Below, piece by piece: positions 29,485-39,260 of a DNA stretch of 64,000 nucleotides. The DNA is from Microcyclospora pomicola. Taxonomy: Eukaryota > Ascomycota > Dothideomycetes > Capnodiales. Position numbers and translations under genes: made by a program. Each line of letters begins with the position of its first letter. Within the stretch, counting starts at the first letter, position 1. The stretch spans positions 744,001 through 808,000 of the forward strand of contig NHNY01000005.1 of the NCBI GenBank assembly GCA_002786065.1. Reading direction: 5' to 3'. The notes under the pieces are model-generated. The model was given only the letters and a program-made list of their open reading frames with translations, was not told the DNA's origin and did no database searches.

Positions 29485-31977
29485 TCAAACACAACGCGCG
29501 AGATCCAGGGCAGACTTAGACTTGACCAGTGCCCCAACAGCAACTGGTGGTAGAGAGCAGAGATTATTTTGGACAGGTGACCTTTTGGCGTATGACGAAA
29601 TGATAGACTCCGAGACAGATCGAATCGTCTCGGCTCGATGTAGAGCAGACACTTGGGGTGACTGCTTTACTGGCGGGTCCGGTGATTGTGAGGGAGGCGG
29701 TTTCGGCAGTTTCTTTTGTGTGCAAAGCGGTGTTCGCGTCTTTGGGCTGAAAGATTCGGGACGGAGAGAGGAAGATGGTGTCGACGAAGACGGCAGGCCG
29801 ACGAGCCGTGTGGGTGTGGGAGGAGGATACGGATAAGCTATTCCGAGGCCATCGGTCGGCGAGTTATCACGCAGCGTTACCTTACCTCCTACCACGACAT
29901 TTTCCCCGGGACCCTCAATTTCACCTTCTGGAGTCGGCGGTCGCATAGCAGCAGATTCCAGACCCTGGAGCTGTTCGCGGACCGCCCTCAGATCTTTCTT
30001 GTAGCCCTTGATATCGAGCTTGTAGAGGATGATCTCCTGTATGCAATGCTGAAGCTCTTTCTCCAATGCTGCGTTCGTGTCCTCTAGCTTGGCGCCTCCG
30101 AGCAACCAGCTGGTTTTGGTCGACTGAATTCTATCCGCAGCTACTGCTAAAGCCTCCGCCTCGATTTTGGGAGTCTTAGCGGGCGGTCCGGTGTTTGCAG
30201 CAGCCTGCCGACTCTGGCGACGCAGCTCGGTGTGCAGTACAGAGTTATATTTCGCGCACTCCGCTACAATCACAGCTTTGTCAGCTTGCACAGCTTTAAC
30301 CATGGCTTTCTGGTCGGCAAGGGAGATCTCCAGTTCTGCTATCTTCGCAGATTGCAGGTCGCACGTCACGTGTTGCTCTTGTAAGTGGCGTTCCGTGTCG
30401 ACGAATTGCATTTGCAGCTGTCGTATCTCACCCTCTTTATCACGCAGAGCATTCTCAAGGTTCTGCAAACGCTGCTGTAAGTACTCGTTGCTCGTTGTCG
30501 TGCTAGCCGAGAAGATGTGCCTCTGCTGTAGGGCAAGAGATTTTGCGCTCGGTTGGAATAGTACCGTGTCGGAGGCGTGGCGACCGCTGTTGTGGAATGC
30601 GCGGCTTTGCAGGTCGTCAACTTCCTTGCGGAGGTCATGCTCTCTCTTGGTGAGCAGGTCCACGCATCTGCAGACTTCATGGAATCCTTCTAGAACATCT
30701 GTTCTCTCGTTGTTCGCGCTCACGAGGCGCTCCTCAAGATCGATGGTAGCGTTTCTCAAGGCTTTTTCATTCTCTTTCGCTTTCTTGATTATGTCTTTCA
30801 GCTGCACGATTCGACGGTCACTTCTCTCAGACGCCTCGCGGAAGTGATCACGCTCGCGCCGAACGTCTCCGTACTCCGCCTGTGCTTTCCGGCATAGACT
30901 CAATTTCCGCTTCAGTGCTTCCACCTCAGCGTACGCTTCCTGGGAAGTGCGTTTCTGATGCTCGAGAGACGTCTCAAATGACTGTATCGTAGTTGCTGAT
31001 GTGTCCCAAAGTGTACTCTCGCCTGGAGTCACAACGTGTGAGGTGTCGATTTCCAGAATTTGCTTAGCTCCGTTGTGCGTCAATTGCGTTCCCTGACAGC
31101 GCTGCTCAAGGTAGTTGAGATAGGAACGATTCGACTCCAGCTCCTTTTCGTGGCATTCCTTCAGGCTGTCGAGATGCGCCTCATGGGCCAATCGCATTCG
31201 GCTGATTTGCTCTAACAGAGCCAGTTCTGTATCAGCTTGCTGTAGCGGCTCTGAAGCAGGCAGTGTGCTTGGGATCGGTGGTGGAATGAATTGTGGTAAA
31301 GTCTGCGTACTACCCACTTGACTCAGGTCCGTCGAACCAGGAATGCTTGGCGACTTCGTCGGCCACCTCGAAACCACAGATAGGGTTGGACGATTTGCGG
31401 TCGGCGCTGGCAAGATTTCTTCTTGGCCATTCTGTGGGTCGTGCTCCGTTTGGGCTGAGTGTGAATCGGAGAGAGACGGCGGCACACGTTGCGGACTGAA
31501 ACTTCGAATACCTGTAGCGGCTTGGGCAGCAGCGCAGGATCCGGAGTCATTAGTAGTGCTCTCCATTGTATCAAAAAGGCCTACAGGCGGATATGTGGAA
31601 GCTTGTGGACTGGAGTGCGGCCTTTCGATCTGCTTCCCAAAGGCTGCTTGTGTTGGAGAGTTCACCAAATAAGGCATGACCTTCCTGTCCTTCGGTGGCC
31701 CAAGAGATGACTTTAGTGGCTTTTCGAAAGAGGTCGACCCAGGTAATTCCACGGGATCCCTCAGCGGAGCCTCGACAAGCGGCGTCGATGGCGCAGTGTG
31801 TGATCGCGGTCTTCCATAGAGGGGTAGCAACCCGGCAGGGTTGTGATGAGCAGACAAATGTGCTGACAGATGTGGTGAGCGCAACATATCGCTCATCGCG
31901 GCCATCAGACTTGTGGCAGATTGTACTGCTGCATCTTGAAGCATGATCGAATTTGCCGTGCGAGTGCTGTGCGTCAT
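29485..31977 (-). CDS. Large coiled-coil protein of unknown function
   Basis: 830 residues from the ATG at 31975-31977; eight more in-frame codons lie upstream but start with TTG. Residues 1-240 are Ser/Pro/Thr-rich and probably disordered. Residues about 245-690 are a long coiled coil with Leu/Glu/Gln/Arg heptads (LEQISRMRLAHEAHLDSL, LENALRDKEGEIRQLQMQ, LKDIIKKAKENEKALR). Residues 700-830 are again Pro/Ser-rich (PPPTPTRL, KLPKPPPSQSPDPPVKQSP). There is no motor, kinase or membrane motif, so a scaffold or cytoskeletal adaptor role is only a guess. A possible acceptor (CCGCAG) just before the ATG suggests a leader intron. No family name is offered. Confidence 0.7.
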   Translation of the reverse strand: MTHSTRTANSIMLQDAAVQSATSLMAAMSDMLRSPHLSAHLSAHHNPAGLLPLYGRPRSHTAPSTPLVEAPLRDPVELPGSTSFEKPLKSSLGPPKDRKVMPYLVNSPTQAAFGKQIERPHSSPQASTYPPVGLFDTMESTTNDSGSCAAAQAATGIRSFSPQRVPPSLSDSHSAQTEHDPQNGQEEILPAPTANRPTLSVVSRWPTKSPSIPGSTDLSQVGSTQTLPQFIPPPIPSTLPASEPLQQADTELALLEQISRMRLAHEAHLDSLKECHEKELESNRSYLNYLEQRCQGTQLTHNGAKQILEIDTSHVVTPGESTLWDTSATTIQSFETSLEHQKRTSQEAYAEVEALKRKLSLCRKAQAEYGDVRRERDHFREASERSDRRIVQLKDIIKKAKENEKALRNATIDLEERLVSANNERTDVLEGFHEVCRCVDLLTKREHDLRKEVDDLQSRAFHNSGRHASDTVLFQPSAKSLALQQRHIFSASTTTSNEYLQQRLQNLENALRDKEGEIRQLQMQFVDTERHLQEQHVTCDLQSAKIAELEISLADQKAMVKAVQADKAVIVAECAKYNSVLHTELRRQSRQAAANTGPPAKTPKIEAEALAVAADRIQSTKTSWLLGGAKLEDTNAALEKELQHCIQEIILYKLDIKGYKKDLRAVREQLQGLESAAMRPPTPEGEIEGPGENVVVGGKVTLRDNSPTDGLGIAYPYPPPTPTRLVGLPSSSTPSSSLRPESFSPKTRTPLCTQKKLPKPPPSQSPDPPVKQSPQVSALHRAETIRSVSESIISSYAKRSPVQNNLCSLPPVAVGALVKSKSALDLARCV

Positions 31978-33107
31978 GTCTCCTGCGGTTCCAAGTGCCA
32001 ATGGAAGCGGCTTTCGATACTTTCCCTATGAGGATCTGTGAGCGTACCGAACGGATGGTCTCTGGGACAGCATAGGTACCTTGAGATGGCGTGCATGATC
32101 CATGCCTGTAATGGTGATACAGTCCACAGGTATCGACACAACTCCTCCTGCGCGCAACGCATCGGCCGCTTCTTTCGCACGCGGGTCACCCTTCGTCCAA
32201 GTCCAAAATTTTGACGACATCCTGCCCACTACATTATCAATGACAAAGGTTAATGTTGTGGACGATAGTCCGAAGGGGAGTAATGTCAACCAAGATTGAG
32301 AATTGCTGACTAGATGATTGTCCGCCCAGCGGAGTAGGTCACAGGACGAGGTGAATAGCGAAGAAAAGGTAGAGAAGGTCGTATATCAAAGGTCATTCTG
32401 CAACGGTCAACAGAGCGCGTCCAAGCCAGCCATCACAAGATAGCCGCCGGCCAAATATGGCACAGGATGAACAGCCTAACATAACAGCGACCGCTCCAGA
32501 CTGAATCGACAAAGCCTTGATAGTACGAACAAGGAGACAAGATCAACGCATCGCGGCATGGGCTTTCGCTTGCGCCTACAGTAGTGGAGCTTACGGGCAT
32601 GTCCATTGGCTGTAGTTGAAGGAATGTGTGGTTTGAGGCATATGGTGAAACAACACTGCATATGCCGGAGCCATCCGTGATATTCTTAACTCTCGGAGGG
32701 TTGTTTGATGGTGGTCCAATGGCTATTGTATCGTGTAGGCGCCGAGTTGTCTGCACGGTGACCGAGCCGAGAGATCTTGAAACAAGCATTATAATCACGT
32801 GATAGGTGAAGAACCTCAAATTCCTGCCGCGAACATCATGACCGTTGCAAGATACACGGCCTCTCCAACAAGCTCAATATAGGACAGATTGAAAAGCCGC
32901 GAAGGAAGCCACTGCGTCGGAGTAAGTGCTGTTCGAGATCAGTTTTGTATCGTGTCCGTATACACGTTGTGGCCTTGGACAGTCTTTTTAGACAGCAAGA
33001 ACCATACCTAGTCTTCGAGGAACCAGTTGTGATTGCAAAGACAGTCTGAACACCATAGATGTGGTCATAACAAGCTGTATCTGTGCAAGGCTGTGAACAT
33101 CGTCAGT
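31978..33107. other. Divergent intergenic region, coiled-coil gene / PML1
   Basis: About 1.1 kb between two divergent start codons. No gene-like frame stands out. A TCACGTGA-core palindrome lies at 32794-32803. Confidence 0.45.
32794..32803. promoter_or_regulatory. ATCACGTGAT palindrome
   Basis: A perfect 10-bp palindrome with a CACGTG core, about 305 bp before the PML1 start, in a divergent promoter region. It has the same TCACGTGA core as the site at 17618. A bHLH-type site is inferred. Confidence 0.4.
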
Positions 33108-34073
33108 ATGCCAAGATCAGATCCAGACTACGGTCTCTCTGATGACCGCGAAAGACAATCATCACAGCGCCATCGAGCTTCACATCTTGATGAACAAGAT
33201 GAAAGACGCCGCTCAAGACACCAAGTCGATTCGCGGAGATCGCAGCGACAAAGATCTGACGACGCAGAAGAGAGTCGAGGTTCCCGCACGCACGACCATC
33301 GGCACTCAAAAGATCACTCACACCGAGATCATGACAACCGACACACAAACGGACGAAGGCAGCGATCGAGATCCCCCAAACGCTCACAGTACGTCCGCGA
33401 CTCGAGATCACCTCCTGCCAAGCGACGTCACGATCGATCAAGATCGCCAGTCCAGAGGTCCCGAGCAGCACTTCCAAGTCAGAACGAGTCGTTCCGCGGC
33501 GAGGTTGGCGTTGATGGCTCCGAGACCGCTCCCATCGTCAAGGAGAAACCGAATTACAAACCCACCGGTATTTTCTTCGATCTCATTGTGCCATTGGTAT
33601 CATGCTAATGAGGTCGACTAGGATTGCTCGCCAAGGAAGCAAACACTGTGGCAGGTACCACGACAGTCTTGAAGTATCACGAACCACCGGAAGCTCGCAA
33701 GCCGGCCACGAAGGAAGCCTGGCGTATGTACGTTTTCAAGGAGAAGGATCTCATCGACACGATTTATGTTCATCAGCGAAGCGTTTGGCTTGTTGGTCGA
33801 GACAAGCTTGTGACGGATCTCTTGTTGGAGCATCCGAGCATTTCGAAGCAACATGCTGTCATCCAGTTTCGGCACATTAATTCAACGAACGAGTACGGCG
33901 ACAAAACGAGTAAGGTGAAGCCGTATCTGTTGGACCTGGAGAGTGCGAACGGGACCAAGCTGAACGGCCGAGCAGTGGAAGCGAGCAGATATGTCGAGCT
34001 GGTGGATGCAGATGTTGTCAAGTTTGGCGACAGCGAACGTGAGTATGTCCTGATGCTCCCACCACCAGAGTAA
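33108..34073 (+). CDS. PML1: FHA-domain splicing factor, SNIP1/Pml1 homologue
   Basis: Model join(33108..33567, 33622..34073), 303 residues. The N-terminal 140 residues are Arg/Ser/Asp/His-rich (RSPKRSQYVRDSRSPPAKRR), typical of splicing proteins. After the linker PNYKPTGLLAKEANTV, formed across the 54-bp intron, comes the FHA domain (about 175-300). Its phosphopeptide-binding signatures are VGRDKLVTDLLL, HPSISKQHAVIQF and LDLESANGTKLNG, with the canonical GR, SxxH and NGT elements. The homologues are yeast Pml1, a subunit of the RES complex that retains and splices pre-mRNA in the nucleus, and human SNIP1. The intron has donor GTATTT and acceptor CTAG with a GCTAAT branch. The ATG at 33108 is the first in frame that leads into the RS region. 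Confidence 0.93.
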
Positions 34074-34465
34074 CCAGTGCGTAACAATGCCATGTTACGC
34101 AATGCCAGGTACAAGCGTCGTCACGCCGGCAGTTATGTCACACCATTCGATGTCACCAAAGCGCAAAGGATGTGCTCCGGGTAGACGTGCAGGTAACTTT
34201 GTTATGCCCTACCTGGTCAACGGGGCACATCTTCGTGAAGTAATCTGGAACCTACCTGGACTCTCCGGAAGCTTTTACGACTACTTGTCCACAAGAGTCA
34301 ATGAAGTAGCTTTATGCAACCACTATGTGATGGAGTTGTGGAGGCGAAATGGTTCTGGTGCGAGAAGCAATGAGTACCATAACATGTCGACTTTTATATA
34401 TACTTGCTCCTACGCCCACAAACTATACTAGGTCTACCTCATCAGAGAAGCCCCCACCATCCAAG
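34074..34465. other. Intergenic region / promoter
   Basis: It lies between PML1 and the next co-directional gene. Apart from the TATA box listed separately, nothing is recognised. Confidence 0.4.
34395..34402 (+). promoter_or_regulatory. TATATATA box
   Basis: TATATATA lies about 64-71 bp before the ATG at 34466, a reasonable TATA position for a fungal gene with a short leader. Confidence 0.45.
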
Positions 34466-35323
34466 ATGTCGTTCCTCGCCAAATTCAACAAGCTGAAATC
34501 CAAGGTCATCAGATCTCCGGATAAGGTTGAGGACGAAATGCAACCACTTGAGTTTCTCGTACGACCACCTCGCTCGGCCGCACCTCCCCGGAATCGTCCT
34601 GGAGACCGTCCTCAACCAGGGAGGGCTGAACGTCCCACGACAAGTCGAGAGGAAGAGGCAGAGGCTTTCCAGCCGCTCCTGTCTGAGGCTGGCTCCAGCT
34701 TCATGAACGGTAAATTGTCAGAGTTAGGCGTGGCATGGCCGGCCTTCGAAGGCATGGGGATTGACCCTGCCACTCTGAAGGGTAAATATCTTTGCATATG
34801 GCAACCCGAGAAGCCGGACCATAATGGTTACGTGATCGCCCATAACCAGACCGCATCCTTCTACCGCGAATTCCGGCTGGCGCCCGACCCCGAGAACAAG
34901 GGACACCGAACCGTCCACATTGAGAGGGCAGGCCTGAACGGCATGATTCTGAAAGTGTTTGACGCGGAGAAGGAGGAGGTGAAGCTGATGTATCTGCTGC
35001 CCAAACATGCGTTCCAGGCTAGAGCTACCGGCACGATTGAGCGGCCGGAAGAATTCGTGCAATATATGTGCGAGAGAGACCTGCGGAAGCATCTGAGCGT
35101 CGAGCCGGGAGACGAAGAAGGTTTGGGCAAGTTCATGATCAAGATCGTGGACGCCAGCTCCGGAGTACTCATGGGAGAGGGCGTAGACGATGTGAGCGTG
35201 ATTGGCCTGCAATTACGGGGAATGGATGAAATGGGATATATTGTGTGTGGTGTCGAGAGGACGCCGTTCGATCTGGTAATGTCCGACACTGAGCCGCTTG
35301 TGCTTCCCAGACGTCGGAGGTGA
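34466..35323 (+). CDS. Hypothetical protein, 285 residues
   Basis: The start ATG at 34466 is chosen because it gives MSFLAKFNKLKSK just after a TATA box; the frame extends further upstream but without features. Residues 30-75 are Pro/Arg/Glu-rich and probably disordered. Residues 80-280 look like a compact alpha/beta domain (PATLKGKYLCIWQPEKPDH, TVHIERAGLNGMILKVFD, KFMIKIVDASSGVLMGEG, MGYIVCGVERTPFDLVM). It is soluble, with no signal peptide or membrane segment. I cannot name a family. The ordered pattern of hydrophobic strands supports a real coding gene. Confidence 0.6.
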   Translation: MSFLAKFNKLKSKVIRSPDKVEDEMQPLEFLVRPPRSAAPPRNRPGDRPQPGRAERPTTSREEEAEAFQPLLSEAGSSFMNGKLSELGVAWPAFEGMGIDPATLKGKYLCIWQPEKPDHNGYVIAHNQTASFYREFRLAPDPENKGHRTVHIERAGLNGMILKVFDAEKEEVKLMYLLPKHAFQARATGTIERPEEFVQYMCERDLRKHLSVEPGDEEGLGKFMIKIVDASSGVLMGEGVDDVSVIGLQLRGMDEMGYIVCGVERTPFDLVMSDTEPLVLPRRRR

Positions 35324-35518
35324 GGCAGGCTGGCTTGAGAGATTTCTCGCCTTGATCCGGGTGGTCTGGATCTGCATTTAACTGTATCATGTAGTCCCTT
35401 CCAGTTAGTAGTTGCGGCGGCAAGACACAAAGTAATGAATCTTGTGAACACTTGATTTCGGATCGGAGGCTCATCACAACAAGCACAATGAATAGTCTGC
35501 ATGTCTCGACTGTACCCC

Positions 35519-36439
35519 CTACCTGACTAGAGCAGCTTCGCACCTGGTCCCACGCGCTTGCATCTTCAGTCGTTGTTCCTCGCGCATCGCCTTCGTCGCG
35601 TTGATGTTGAACTTGCTCCGCTTGATGTTCTCGTAGAAGTCTCTCGTACGCACGACCTCATCACCGCCGAACCACTTCAGATCAAGTTCATGTCTCAGAC
35701 TAGGACGCAGTGCGAATATGGTACTCGTCCGTCCCTCGGGATTGCTAGTCACACGATGTAACCCAGCTCGGACCCGGTTCTTCAGCAGAGTTCTGAGGAA
35801 ATCGCCTACGACGACCGTAGGTCGTTCGGCATCGATCCATTGCGGCGGCTTGGAAGTCCGGTCGAGCACCTGTAGACCTTTCCCATTGCCGACGCACAGA
35901 GTCAGGAGGCCGAGGTCGACGTGCTCGTCTGCGAAGCCGCCGCCAGGATAATACTGGAAGAGGCGCATGAAGGTCAACACCTCGTCGTTGAACACGCTGG
36001 CGCCGTGCTTGGGCATCTCGAGCGAGTCATCAAGCAGATTGTCCCAGACGGACAGCTGGAAGCCTCCAGCTCGACTGATATCAGCGAGGATGCGATAGAG
36101 CAGCACGCCGGCAAGTCGCCAGACATTGCGCGCATCCTGCTCCAAGTCATGGTCAGCACCGGCTTGATAGCGGAGCGTCAAGTACTCCTTCTCCCCTGCA
36201 ACACGGTAGAATCCGCATTCAGTCCCTTTGACGGCAGGATACAATGATCTCTTCGATTGGAGGTCCTGTCGGAAGAAGGTGGCAGTCGACCGCGAAAGCC
36301 GTTGTATTGCCCCGCAAAGGTCTTCATCCAGATCTACTGATAGCCAGCCATTCACAGCCAGGTGTCGGATCTCCTCTGGCCGCAGCAGAGGCGGAGGACC
36401 CGGCGGAGGTGGGACGTCTTCGGTATCGTTATGTGCCAT
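35519..36439 (-). CDS. 2-oxoglutarate/Fe(II)-dependent oxygenase (isopenicillin-N-synthase-like)
   Basis: 306 residues, intronless. The jelly-roll dioxygenase signatures are present: iron ligands His-x-Asp in FADEHVDLGLLTL (about residue 174) and the distal His in AGLHRVTSNPEGRTSTIF. The Arg-x-Ser that binds 2-oxoglutarate is in the same stretch (RTS). The N-terminal DIOX_N-like part has HLAVNGWLSVDL. These enzymes oxidise small molecules such as secondary metabolites, hormones or alkaloids in the cytosol. The substrate is unknown, and no neighbouring biosynthetic genes point to one. The Pro-rich N-terminus (PPPPGPPPLL) is unusual but short. It is divergent from the F-box gene (about 163 bp between starts). 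Confidence 0.88.
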   Translation of the reverse strand: MAHNDTEDVPPPPGPPPLLRPEEIRHLAVNGWLSVDLDEDLCGAIQRLSRSTATFFRQDLQSKRSLYPAVKGTECGFYRVAGEKEYLTLRYQAGADHDLEQDARNVWRLAGVLLYRILADISRAGGFQLSVWDNLLDDSLEMPKHGASVFNDEVLTFMRLFQYYPGGGFADEHVDLGLLTLCVGNGKGLQVLDRTSKPPQWIDAERPTVVVGDFLRTLLKNRVRAGLHRVTSNPEGRTSTIFALRPSLRHELDLKWFGGDEVVRTRDFYENIKRSKFNINATKAMREEQRLKMQARGTRCEAALVR

Positions 36440-36602
36440 GTCATTGCCGTTTCATGCATAAACCGATGCCTTGGCAAAGGCTTGTTCGTGATGCAGTAGC
36501 GTTGGGTGACACCCCAAACGTCGACCAAGCCCCACTTTTTTTGGTGACCACATTTGCGGTGGCCAATTCGTGTTTTGGATTCTATCTTCTTCCTTGGTGA
36601 CA

Positions 36603-37874
36603 ATGTCACAAACAATGGAAAAGACTCGCGGAGAACATTCAAAGATCACGACACCGGTGACAAACATGCAGATACCAGAATCTCAACCTCCGGGAAAGGC
36701 TCAGCCAGGAAATGAAACGAGCGGATCTACAGAAGAATACACCATCATCTTGCCTACACACCTGCGTCCACGGAGAAAAGACCTACCCCTCGACGAGGAT
36801 GAACGACTGATCGACACCACCGCGGCCATCCCGCTGAACTCGAAAAAGACCAAGCGGCGGGAAGAGCGCCTCTCGAAACGCAAACAGAAACAGAGCATGC
36901 GGTCCCGGTCGACGAGCTCCCTACTCGATCTGCCCGCCGAACTCCTCCTCGAAGTTCTGAGCCATCTGCGGCCGAGCGACGTCTTGACGCTACTCCGAGT
37001 CAACCACACCACCTACGCCTCCATCCGCGACCACGAGGCCGCCATCGCGCACGACCTCCTTTGCAGCCGGTACTGGGTGCTGCATCGCAGCTTTCCCCTG
37101 CCCCTCGCCGCGGATACTATGGACGGGCGCTCGCAGGCGGCGCTGCGACACAGCAAGCGACAGGAGCTCCTCGCCATCCACAAGAAGCCGTACCAGCACG
37201 TCCCCGCCGTCGACCCGGAGGACGTCTGCACGTGCACCACCTGTGTCTTCAGCTGGAACAACTTGTGCATCGTGCTGGACCTCGCGCACTTCCAGCCCGT
37301 GCTCGACGCGCAGCAGCCGATCCCCATGATCGCGCGAGGCAGCACACCGGCGTGGAACGTCGAGCTGCTGGCCGCGACGGCGGCCATTGTCGAGCGTGCC
37401 ATGGCCTCGCCGCTGACCTACGCCGCCATCCTCCAGGCCCACTTGCGCACCATCACGGGCACGCTGTTGCGCCATTCGAAGCCCCGTGCAGCCGCGCAAC
37501 GAAACGCGGCACGTACGCTGACGAGCCCGAAATCCCTGCCCACCCCGCCGGCCGCATACACGCGTCGCTTATACCAGATGAGCGCGCGCGATGTGGCGAG
37601 AGAGACGGACGCGTTCCTCGAGCGGCAAGGCCCGCCTTCGTACGATCCCCCGTTCCATCGGGACAACTATTATGGGCTACAGTGTTACGTACCGAACCGG
37701 CGGTGGTCGAAGGAGGAAGGGCGGTGGCGGTATTACGCCTCGCAGCACGAGCGCGACGTGGCGTTGGCACGGTCATGGTTCACGCCGGCGCCGGAGGAGA
37801 CGAGGGAGGATCTGATGCGGGCCTTTCGTGCGAGTATTGAGGAGGTGGAGGGGAAGGTACCCCTTTTACGATAA
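36603..37874 (+). CDS. F-box protein
   Basis: 423 residues, single exon. Residues 1-95 are charged and basic with a Lys/Arg-rich run (KKTKRREERLSKRKQKQ) that could localise it to the nucleus. An F-box follows at about 100-140 (LLDLPAELLLEVLSHLRPSDVLTLLRVN), the Skp1-binding module of SCF ubiquitin ligases. The rest (about 150-423) has no recognisable substrate-binding repeat, but contains the cysteine pair CTCTTC and an ordered C-terminal part (NYYGLQCYVPNRRW). In many fungal F-box proteins the region after the F-box is unclassified. It probably recruits an unknown substrate for ubiquitination. The first in-frame ATG is at 36603. Its 3' end faces the next gene with only about 96 bp between stop codons. 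Confidence 0.8.
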   Translation: MSQTMEKTRGEHSKITTPVTNMQIPESQPPGKAQPGNETSGSTEEYTIILPTHLRPRRKDLPLDEDERLIDTTAAIPLNSKKTKRREERLSKRKQKQSMRSRSTSSLLDLPAELLLEVLSHLRPSDVLTLLRVNHTTYASIRDHEAAIAHDLLCSRYWVLHRSFPLPLAADTMDGRSQAALRHSKRQELLAIHKKPYQHVPAVDPEDVCTCTTCVFSWNNLCIVLDLAHFQPVLDAQQPIPMIARGSTPAWNVELLAATAAIVERAMASPLTYAAILQAHLRTITGTLLRHSKPRAAAQRNAARTLTSPKSLPTPPAAYTRRLYQMSARDVARETDAFLERQGPPSYDPPFHRDNYYGLQCYVPNRRWSKEEGRWRYYASQHERDVALARSWFTPAPEETREDLMRAFRASIEEVEGKVPLLR

Positions 37875-37970
37875 GTCTAATGTAAAAGCTCGCGATGCCT
37901 GTCTGTAGAGAAAGAATGCTCCATCTCATTCCAGTCCCATTTTTATCACATACAGCATCAGTCACCACTT

Positions 37971-39260
37971 TCACACTCCACTCCTCAGGACTCCACAACC
38001 GCGCAAGAACGCATCAGTCTCGGCACGTGACATACCCGTCAACTGCCCCTGCTGCACCTGCAGCAAGACCGGCAGCTCCATGCTATGATGCAGATCGCGG
38101 AGGAACGTGCAGACCAGGGCTTCGAAATCACGAAGTGGCTTTTGCGCGGCCACATCCTGCAGGACCTGGGGCAGCGGGGACGAGGGGGGCTGGTATGAGT
38201 TCGGCGGGGCGCTGGGCGTGAGCTGGGAGGCAGAAGGCGGGAATAGCTGGGCGAGGGCGTCGGACTTTTGCTTTTTCCAGATGGGCGACTCGACCGCGTA
38301 TTCCGGATGGGCGAACATGTCGTTGACTGGATTGGAGACAGCTGGAAGTTGACCGTCGTTGTCGCTGGAATCGTCGTTTTCATCCTTATATCCCCAAGCA
38401 AAAGCCTCGTCGATGACATCGGTGCCACTTGCGCCGAAGACTAGGTACTGCTCGAGACAAGCTTGCAGCATGAACTGCGCGGCGAGTTCCAGCCATTGCG
38501 GGTTTGCGTCGCTAGCCGACATGGCATTACGAGTCGCGGAGACTTGGAAAAAGAGCGGGAGGATGTCTAGCAGCGAGACACAGTCTGCCGTGCCGTAGAA
38601 GGCGTCCGCCTCGTCCGCCTCGACGGGCAGGTCTAGTAAGTGCAGCACATGCGCGCGATTGCGCTCGAGTGCTTGCTGCGGAAGGGGCAGTTGCTGCTCG
38701 TACATCGCCGCTACGGATTCCCACGGTCGTGAAGGCACACGGTCAACATTGCCGATCCACGTCCTCGCGCGGTCTTGGTTTTCTTGACGAAGCTGCCGTA
38801 CTTCCTCTCGCGACGGCGTCGCAGGATTCCGGCTCAAACGCTGTATGAATAGCGCCGTGAGTCGCAGTAGGTCCGAGCGACAGCGCAACGCGCAATCCGG
38901 TTGGTGTTCCAGATGGTTGTAGCGGAAGAAGTGGTGGAACCAATGCAGCATCTCGATGTTATATTTCCGTGAAAGCTCATGAAAGCCACTTGACCCGGAC
39001 CCATCGCCGACGTCTCTGCTTTGAAGATATACCGTCTGCGCCTGACAGATGAGAAAGTCGAGAACAAGCAGATCCACCTCCAGCGCAGTATCCTCATTGC
39101 AGGTACGACGCAACAAGATCTCTCCTGGCTGCACAGATCGCGGTCTCCCTCCATTGTCTTGCTTGATCGTCTCGTCCTCCTTCTGCTTCACGCGCCGGAA
39201 CCCTTGCTCTTCCCGATTCACATGAGCCTGTGCCTGTGCGAACGCATTCCCGGCACTCAT
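37971..39260 (-). CDS. Hypothetical helical protein, 429 residues
   Basis: The ATG at 39258-39260 is the first in frame; 15 further codons upstream begin with TTG. No family is recognised. Residues 60-330 look all-helical and ordered (LEVDLLVLDFLICQAQTVYL, IEMLHWFHHFFRYNH, WLELAAQFMLQACLEQYLVFG). Residues 330-390 are a Pro/Ser linker, and 390-429 another helix (FEALVCTFLRDLHHSMELP). No signal peptide or membrane segment is visible. The ordered helices and length suggest a conserved fungal protein. Nothing in the context points to a role. Confidence 0.6.
   Translation of the reverse strand: MSAGNAFAQAQAHVNREEQGFRRVKQKEDETIKQDNGGRPRSVQPGEILLRRTCNEDTALEVDLLVLDFLICQAQTVYLQSRDVGDGSGSSGFHELSRKYNIEMLHWFHHFFRYNHLEHQPDCALRCRSDLLRLTALFIQRLSRNPATPSREEVRQLRQENQDRARTWIGNVDRVPSRPWESVAAMYEQQLPLPQQALERNRAHVLHLLDLPVEADEADAFYGTADCVSLLDILPLFFQVSATRNAMSASDANPQWLELAAQFMLQACLEQYLVFGASGTDVIDEAFAWGYKDENDDSSDNDGQLPAVSNPVNDMFAHPEYAVESPIWKKQKSDALAQLFPPSASQLTPSAPPNSYQPPSSPLPQVLQDVAAQKPLRDFEALVCTFLRDLHHSMELPVLLQVQQGQLTGMSRAETDAFLRGCGVLRSGV

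Noticed and set aside
37061-37840. 259-codon plus-strand frame inside the F-box gene
   Set aside because: It is a shifted-frame shadow of GC-rich coding DNA, dominated by Arg/Ala/Gly without a motif.
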